Source: SMWD01 sp051008895 (lineage in GTDB: Bacteria; Pseudomonadota; Gammaproteobacteria; Steroidobacterales; GCA-2729495). From it: DNA of 10,708 nucleotides. This document shows positions 6,284 through 10,708 of the stretch, piece by piece (the stretch's first letter is position 1; each line of letters starts with the position of its first letter). A program made the translations under genes and the position numbers. Location: the NCBI GenBank assembly GCA_051008895.1, contig JBPCXI010000226.1, positions 1 to 10,708 of the forward strand. The letters are read 5' to 3'. Under the pieces are notes generated by a model. It was not told where the DNA came from, did no database searches, and saw nothing but the letters and a program-made list of their open reading frames with translations.

Positions 6284-7296
6284 ACGGCGAGCATCCGTTC
6301 GAGCGAGCGACGCGCGCGGTCGGCCGTGTCCGGATCGACCATGACTTCGGGTTCGAGCTCGCGGAGCGTGCGGAGGATCTTCGGCAGCGTAATTCGCTTC
6401 ATGTGCGGACAAAGATTGCACGGCCGGATGAAGTCGACGTCCGGATATTCGACTGCAACGTTATCGCTCATTGAGCACTCCGTCACCATCACGACCTGCT
6501 CTGGTCGTTCATCGCCGACGTGCTTGATCATGCCCGACGTCGAGCCGACGAAATCAGCTTCCGCCAGAACGTCCGGCGGGCATTCCGGATGGGCCATGAC
6601 GTGGATGCCCGGAAAGTCGCGGCGGTAACCGCGTAACTCGGCGCCGGTGAATCGCTCGTGCACTTCACAGGCGCCTTCCCACAGGATTATTTCGACATCA
6701 GTGTGCTGCGCGACATAGCGCCCGAGGTAGCCGTCGGGCACGAAAATGACCCTGTCGGAATCCATCGATTCGACGACCTTGATCGCGTTCGACGATGTGC
6801 AGCAGATATCCGCCTCGGCCCGCACGTCGGCATAGGCATTGACGTACGTGACGACCGGCACGCCGGGGTACCGCTCCCGCAGCCGCCGCACATCCGCGCC
6901 GGTAATCGACGCCGCGAGCGAGCAGCCGGCTTCCATGTCCGGCAACAGTACGGTTTTGTCCGGACTCAGGATCTTGGCCGTTTCAGCCATAAAGCGAACG
7001 CCGCACATCACGATCACGTCGGCGTTCACCTCGGCGCCCCTCTGCGCCAACGCGAGCGAGTCGCCGGTGATGTCGCCCACGCCGTAAAAGATTTCCGGCG
7101 TCTGATAGTTGTGCACCAGCAGCGTCGCGTTACGCTCGCGCTTGAGTTCGTTGATCGCGGCGATCAGCGGCGCGTGAATCGGCCACTCGACGTCGGGGAT
7201 CACATGTTTGACGCGCTCGTAGATCGGGCGCGTCAGGGCTTCGATTTCGGGCGTGAATGCCAACTCGGCATCGGCATTTCGTGCTTGTTCCTGCAT
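6280..7296 (-). CDS. nadA: Quinolinate synthase (iron-sulphur)
   Basis: NadA condenses iminoaspartate with dihydroxyacetone phosphate to quinolinate, using a [4Fe-4S] cluster with three protein cysteines. In this 338-residue protein the ligands are C125 (EAGCSL), C210 (WEGAC) and C296 (CNLCP), spaced 85 and 86 residues as the family requires; E. coli uses C113, C200 and C297. Other family segments are HNYQTPEI, GDSLALA, CGVRFMAETAKIL, YVNAYADVRAEAD, TSSNA, PDGYLGRYV, AHPECP and GSTSGMIKHV. The ATG at 7296 gives a normal length. The sequence before it (GCAAGAATA) is a poor ribosome site. It is the first gene of a nadA-nadB pair with a 4-base overlap, and no nadC is visible. As an Fe-S enzyme with an oxygen-labile cluster it depends on iron-sulphur assembly from elsewhere. 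Confidence 0.97.
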   Translation of the reverse strand: MQEQARNADAELAFTPEIEALTRPIYERVKHVIPDVEWPIHAPLIAAINELKRERNATLLVHNYQTPEIFYGVGDITGDSLALAQRGAEVNADVIVMCGVRFMAETAKILSPDKTVLLPDMEAGCSLAASITGADVRRLRERYPGVPVVTYVNAYADVRAEADICCTSSNAIKVVESMDSDRVIFVPDGYLGRYVAQHTDVEIILWEGACEVHERFTGAELRGYRRDFPGIHVMAHPECPPDVLAEADFVGSTSGMIKHVGDERPEQVVMVTECSMSDNVAVEYPDVDFIRPCNLCPHMKRITLPKILRTLRELEPEVMVDPDTADRARRSLERMLAV

Positions 7297-7336
7297 TATT
7301 CTTGCGGCGCCGGAGCGCGGTATTACTCAAACCGAG

Positions 7337-7342
7337 AGTATA
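7337..7342 (-). promoter_or_regulatory. Candidate -10 box for the nadA-nadB operon
   Basis: The minus strand reads TATACT, five of six matches to TATAAT, 40 bases upstream of the nadA ATG in a very GC-rich setting. No convincing -35 hexamer lies 16-18 bases further up, only GC-rich sequence around CTGCGCG. Position and composition make it the best candidate on this side. Confidence 0.35.
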
Positions 7343-7462
7343 TGTTCCCCGCCCGGGTCGCGCAGCCCCGGCGGACGGCTGATTACGGCGCGGCGCGCGT
7401 CCGCGCGCGAGTGTTCGGCCGCGGGGATTCGCACGATCCTGTAACAAAATGACCATATTCAG

Positions 7463-7482
7463 ACCAAATCGGGTGGTTTGGT
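7463..7482. promoter_or_regulatory. Inverted repeat ACCAAA-N8-TTTGGT, possible operator
   Basis: Perfect 6-bp arms at 7463-7468 and 7477-7482 surround 8 bases (TCGGGTGG), giving a 20-bp dyad of the size a dimeric helix-turn-helix regulator binds. It lies about 115-135 bases upstream of the GGDEF-EAL start and about 170 upstream of nadA. It is next to the TTGCGA direct repeat. I cannot assign a regulator. Confidence 0.3.
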
Positions 7483-7597
7483 TGCGATCTTGCGACCGTC
7501 ATGAATTCAAATCCACGGGGTTAACTGGGAGCGCGATCACAGCGAAATCGGGCCGGAAACGTGATCATTATCGGCTGCTGGAGCTCGGGTACCCGCA

Positions 7598-9784
7598 ATG
7601 GAAGGCGGATTCGACAAAAATCAGACCATTGGCGACTACGCGGCAATTCTCGAGGCGTTGCTGCCCGGCGTCGTCGGATTTCGTTGTGTCGACCGCAACG
7701 GCAACTGTTTCTTCGAGCAACTGCCGGACACGCTCGGCGCATTGACGGACGCCTACGAGACGGCGGTCGACGCTGCGATCGCCGAGCCTGATCGATTGGC
7801 CGAACTGGGTCGCTTCGAACTCGACGATGCGATCGCTTTCCTGCTGCCGCTCGACGGCGAAGAGGGCAAGCTGCTCGGCATCATGACCGTGCTCGTCGAG
7901 ACGTCGTCCGAGCTGAACTGGCCGCAGGTGTCGAAGCTCGCGCATCCGGCGATTCGCAGCCTGCAGCGCGAGTTGCTGCTGCGCTACCGCCTCGCTTCTT
8001 CATACAAGAAACTCAACGTGCGGTCGGCCGAGGAGAACCTGCTGCACCAGGTCGAGAAGCTCGTGCACCTGCGCCGATCCTGTGACGAGACGCTGGAGCA
8101 CGTCCTCTTACTGTGCCGAAAGTTCCTGAATGTCAACGGTGCGGCGTTGTTCGTACCGGAGAAACACATTCGCTTGTTCGAAGGCGAGACAGTGAGTCCG
8201 GTCGAAGCACGACTGTTGCTGAGCGACATGTCCGAGGGCGTCCCGTACGAGTCCTATGCGCAAGATATAGAACCGACCGCAACCGGTGCGGCAGAAAATT
8301 TCGGCGCCGACGCGGATCGCGACCTTCTCGCGCTGCCGGTCCGCCATGACAGTCACGAGCCGGTCGGCATCCTTGTGCTGTCGGGCTGGGCGCGATCGGA
8401 TTTCAGCACGCGGCGTCGACGGCGCATCGGGCGTTACCTCGTCGCCCATATAGAAGACGTCGTGAGTCGTGACTACGATGCGTTGACCGGGCTCATGAGC
8501 TGGCAGTTGTTCGAGGCCAAGCTGCTCGAAACGCATGCGTCACACGATGCGCGGAGCGGTGTCGATAACTACGTGCTCTACTGCGACATTGACCAGTTCC
8601 ATGTCATTAACGAGACGTTCGGTCCCGACACGGCGGACGATATCCTCGCCGAGTTCGCACGTTTGTTGCGCGACGAAGTCGGCCGGCACCAGGCCGCACG
8701 GATTACCGGTGACACGTTCGCCGCGTTCGTGCCGGAAACATCGCTCGAAGCGGCGAAGGCCAGGGCCGAGAATATTTGCAGCCAGGTCAAGACGCTGGAA
8801 CGCGAGCGCGGCGATCAGACGCTGCGGCCGACCGTCAGCATCGGTGTGGCGCCAGTCGACGGCAAACCGGCCACCGCGAGCGCGGCGATTGCGCCGGCGC
8901 AGGTGGCCTGCAAGGCGGCAAAGGATCGTGGGCGCGGACGCGTCGAGTCCTATCAGCAGGGCGATGCGAGTATCATTCAGCGGCTCGACGACATTCAGCT
9001 CGTCGGCTACATCCGCAACGCGATCGAGAACGGACGACTGATGGTCGCCGCGCAGCCGATCGTGCTGCTCAAAGATGGGCAGGATTGTCACTACTTCGAA
9101 GTATTGACGCGATTGATCAATACGGCCGGCGAAGAGGTCAAGCCAGCCGAATTCTTCTCTGCGGCCGAGCGCTACCAGCTGATGGAAGAGCTCGATCGTC
9201 TCGTCATCACGAAGACTTTCGAGATGCTGTCACAGCGCATGAAGGGTCTCGACGGGTTGCAGATGCGCATCGCTATCAACCTGTCGGGCCAGAGCCTGGG
9301 CAGCGAGCAATTCCTGCAGTTCGTCGAACAGAAAATCGAGGAATTCGGTATTCCCGCCGAGATGCTCTGTTTCGAAATTACCGAGACCGTGGCCGTCGCG
9401 AACCTCAAGCGCGCGCAAACGTTCATGCATGCGCTGAAGAAGCTGGGCTGCCACTTCTCGCTGGATGACTTCGGTACCGGCCTCAGTTCGTTCGCGTACC
9501 TGAAGTTGTTCCCGGTCGATACGCTGAAGATCGATGGCAGCTTCGTCCAGGACATTCATACGAACGTCGTCTCGCAGTCCGTCGTCGCCGCGATCTCGGA
9601 GGTCGCGCGCGTCATGAAGCTCGATACCGTTGCGGAATACGTCGAGGACGAGGAGGCGTTCAAGCTTCTGCGTGATCTCGGCGTGGTGTACGGGCAGGGA
9701 TTCCTGCTCGGTCAGCCGGAGCCGCTGACGGAGCAGCTCGACGCATTGATCAGCTCGGTCGAGGCCGAACAGATCAGCGCCTGA
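7598..9784 (+). CDS. GGDEF-EAL protein with degenerate GGDEF; predicted c-di-GMP phosphodiesterase
   Basis: This 728-residue cytoplasmic protein has no membrane segment. Residues 1-130 are an unrecognised N-terminal sensor-like domain, 130-165 are helical, and about 165-285 look GAF-like. The GGDEF domain begins at DYDALTGL (292-299), but its signature is TGDTF (370-374) and no RxxD inhibitory site precedes it, so cyclase activity is unlikely. The EAL domain (about 475-715) keeps its catalytic set: E501 in EVL, N561 in NLS, E593 and E596 in EITE, D623/D624 in DDFGTG, K644 in KID, E680 and E683 in AEYVE, and QG at 700-701. The expected activity is hydrolysis of c-di-GMP to pGpG, perhaps tuned by GTP at the dead GGDEF domain. 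The ATG at 7598 is the first start after an in-frame stop; a GGAG lies 14 bases upstream. Its end overlaps the convergent methyltransferase gene. The signal sensed is unknown. Confidence 0.93.
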   Translation: MEGGFDKNQTIGDYAAILEALLPGVVGFRCVDRNGNCFFEQLPDTLGALTDAYETAVDAAIAEPDRLAELGRFELDDAIAFLLPLDGEEGKLLGIMTVLVETSSELNWPQVSKLAHPAIRSLQRELLLRYRLASSYKKLNVRSAEENLLHQVEKLVHLRRSCDETLEHVLLLCRKFLNVNGAALFVPEKHIRLFEGETVSPVEARLLLSDMSEGVPYESYAQDIEPTATGAAENFGADADRDLLALPVRHDSHEPVGILVLSGWARSDFSTRRRRRIGRYLVAHIEDVVSRDYDALTGLMSWQLFEAKLLETHASHDARSGVDNYVLYCDIDQFHVINETFGPDTADDILAEFARLLRDEVGRHQAARITGDTFAAFVPETSLEAAKARAENICSQVKTLERERGDQTLRPTVSIGVAPVDGKPATASAAIAPAQVACKAAKDRGRGRVESYQQGDASIIQRLDDIQLVGYIRNAIENGRLMVAAQPIVLLKDGQDCHYFEVLTRLINTAGEEVKPAEFFSAAERYQLMEELDRLVITKTFEMLSQRMKGLDGLQMRIAINLSGQSLGSEQFLQFVEQKIEEFGIPAEMLCFEITETVAVANLKRAQTFMHALKKLGCHFSLDDFGTGLSSFAYLKLFPVDTLKIDGSFVQDIHTNVVSQSVVAAISEVARVMKLDTVAEYVEDEEAFKLLRDLGVVYGQGFLLGQPEPLTEQLDALISSVEAEQISA

Positions 9785-10271
9785 CGGCGACGATCCGCTG
9801 CCGGATAGCGGGCCGCGGTTCGGCGACCAATCCTTCCGTGTAGCCGACGACGTCGAGGTCCGCACCAAAGGCGCGCAGCAATTCGCCGGGCTGCAGCAGA
9901 TAGTCCGGATTGCGCGGGCGCCCGTACTGTTCATTGCCGGCGGCGAACGTATCGAATAGCAGATGTCCGCCGGGTGCCAGCGTATCGAGCAGCAGCGAAA
10001 AGTGCGGCCGGTGCAGGTAGTTCACGACGACGATGCCGTCGAATGCCTGTGTCGAGAATGGCCAGGAATCGCGTTCGAGGTCGGATTCGACGATCGTGAT
10101 CGGTGTCGGCGACGGGTCGAGAGACTCGCGCGAACGCAGCGTGTTGACGTCTAGATCGACCGCCGTTACCGCATAGCCCTGGCGTGCGAAGAAACGACCG
10201 TGCCGTCCGCCGCCGCAGGCGACATCAAGAATCGAGCCCCCCGCCAGAATGCGGTCGCCGTAGCGCCGCAC
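9774..10271 (-). CDS. Class I SAM-dependent methyltransferase (TehB-like/methyltransferase domain), start uncertain
   Basis: The protein is at least 165 residues and is a compact Rossmann-fold methyltransferase. Motif I is ILDVACGGGRHG (14-25), the acidic end of strand 2 is VDLD (39-42), motif IV lies around FDGIVVVNYLHRP and the post-motif loop is LAPGG. The segment EQYGRPRNPDYLL and the end EPRPAIRQRIVAV recall a small proteobacterial family of unassigned substrate. The only standard start is the GTG at 10271, yet the frame is open upstream and reads KDEPSAW directly before it, which looks like genuine family N-terminus. An ACG at 10293-10295 sits where an ATG would be expected. The stop overlaps the end of the GGDEF-EAL gene by 11 bases on the opposite strand. 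The upstream gene on the same strand ends 46 bases away, so co-transcription is possible. Confidence 0.85.
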   Translation of the reverse strand: MRRYGDRILAGGSILDVACGGGRHGRFFARQGYAVTAVDLDVNTLRSRESLDPSPTPITIVESDLERDSWPFSTQAFDGIVVVNYLHRPHFSLLLDTLAPGGHLLFDTFAAGNEQYGRPRNPDYLLQPGELLRAFGADLDVVGYTEGLVAEPRPAIRQRIVAVRR

Positions 10272-10317
10272 CCATGCGGAAGGTTCGTCTTTCGTCGCGT
10301 GGCCCGTCGGTCGTCGA

Positions 10318-10708
10318 CTAGCGCTTGCGGCGCAGCCTGCGTAACAGCGGGATACCGGCGAGCAGCGCGCCGAGCGAAAGCGGGCTCAGCGAGCTCGTCT
10401 TGCCCGGCAACGAGTCCTGCGGTGGCACGGTGACGGCCGCGCCGCTGATCGTCAGCGTCGCGGTGCCGCTGCCAACGTCACCGTTGAGGTCGGTCAGTTG
10501 CACCGTCAGCGCGTCGGTCGCGGCGAAGCCGTTCGGCGTGTACGTGAAGGTGATCTCCGTGCCCGCCGGACTGATTTCGACGTCGGCGACCGTGCCCCAC
10601 TGGGCGCCTGTCACCGCAGCCGTGTGCTGCGCCACGGTGCCGTCACCGAGCTGAACCGGCACGCTGACCGCGTTCGCGCCGCCGAAATTGATGTCTACGG
10701 CCGTATCC
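10318..10708 (-). CDS. C-terminal part of a surface/secreted protein with Ig-like repeat and sorting-type tail (5' end beyond window)
   Basis: The minus strand is open from the right edge to TAG at 10318-10320, giving 129 residues. The first 80 or so have the pattern of bacterial Ig/cadherin-like tandem domains: TFTYTPNGFAATDALTVQL, then TDLNGDVGSGTATLTI. A proline-containing linker (VPPQDSLPGK) leads to a C-terminal tail: a Ser/Leu-rich hydrophobic stretch of about 15 residues followed by RRLRRKR. That three-part end (linker motif, membrane span, basic cluster) is the layout of PEP-CTERM, IPTL-CTERM and GlyGly-CTERM protein-sorting signals. The exact motif here (SSLSPLSLGALLAG) matches none of those consensuses well by eye. 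A GTG at 10662 could be read as a start, but the domain continues upstream of it, so the gene runs past the window. The cargo function is unknown. Confidence 0.8.
   Translation of the reverse strand, partial: DTAVDINFGGANAVSVPVQLGDGTVAQHTAAVTGAQWGTVADVEISPAGTEITFTYTPNGFAATDALTVQLTDLNGDVGSGTATLTISGAAVTVPPQDSLPGKTSSLSPLSLGALLAGIPLLRRLRRKR

Larger units (their letters stand above)
7297..7597. other. Divergent intergenic region between nadA and the GGDEF-EAL gene
   Basis: No convincing gene lies in these 301 bases. The nadA-proximal half is extremely GC-rich and includes a CGCGCG-TC-CGCGCG palindrome (7394-7407). From about 7437 to 7530 the DNA becomes relatively AT-rich and holds the ACCAAA/TTTGGT inverted repeat and a TTGCGATC/TTGCGACC direct repeat (7482-7497). 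The likely content is two divergent promoters plus regulator sites. A 98-codon open frame from an ATG at 7449 overlaps the next gene out of frame and shows no domain, so I do not call it. Confidence 0.5.

Noticed and set aside
7478..7530. Possible tRNA remnant suggested by TTCAAATCC, which resembles a T-loop
   Set aside because: The flanking bases do not pair into a T-stem, and no acceptor, D-arm or anticodon arm can be drawn.
7449..7745. 98-codon open frame upstream of and overlapping the GGDEF-EAL gene
   Set aside because: It overlaps a secure gene by about 150 bases out of frame, and its product has no recognisable features.
10318..10662. Complete 114-residue small protein starting at GTG 10662
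   Set aside because: The Ig-like domain continues in frame upstream to the window edge, so the GTG is internal to a larger gene.

Overview
The window is GC-rich chromosomal DNA from a Gram-negative bacterium, most likely a gamma- or betaproteobacterium. The grounds are a homodimer-type pyruvate dehydrogenase E1 (AceE), a NadA/NadB aspartate route to NAD, a GGDEF/EAL signalling protein, a Tat-type signal peptide and an envelope protein with a C-terminal hydrophobic/basic sorting-like tail. I cannot fix the genus. No rRNA, tRNA, CRISPR array, transposase, integrase or phage gene is visible. Most of the content is housekeeping and regulatory.

Layout, left to right. (1) Bases 1-2372, minus strand: aceE, running off the left edge with about 100 C-terminal residues missing. 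(2) A 120-130 bp divergent promoter region. (3) 2502-3722, plus: an FMN-dependent alpha-hydroxy-acid dehydrogenase with a Tat-like leader, so probably exported. (4) 3897-4601, plus: an unrecognised multi-pass membrane protein with many histidines. (5) 4612-4685: a near-perfect 20-bp inverted repeat that fills the gap between two convergent genes. (6) 4685-7296, minus: a nadA-nadB operon in which nadB has no normal start codon at the expected place. A CTG overlapping the nadA stop is the best candidate. (7) 7297-7597: a 301-bp divergent intergenic region. (8) 7598-9784, plus: a cytoplasmic GGDEF-EAL protein whose GGDEF motif is degenerate and whose EAL site looks intact, so a likely c-di-GMP phosphodiesterase. 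(9) 9774-10271, minus: a small SAM-dependent methyltransferase, overlapping the previous gene tail to tail. (10) 10318-10708, minus: the C-terminal end of a cell-surface protein with an Ig/cadherin-like repeat and a sorting-type tail, running off the right edge.

How the genes may relate. An alpha-hydroxy-acid dehydrogenase (lactate to pyruvate is the classic reaction) is transcribed divergently from the enzyme that consumes pyruvate, and NAD synthesis genes follow nearby. That is metabolically coherent, but nothing in the sequence proves co-regulation. The least explained pieces are the histidine-rich membrane protein beside the exported flavoenzyme, the palindromic element at 4612-4685, and two genes (nadB and the methyltransferase) whose conserved N-termini begin where no AUG, GUG or UUG is available. 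I do not see a clear, new multi-gene system here.
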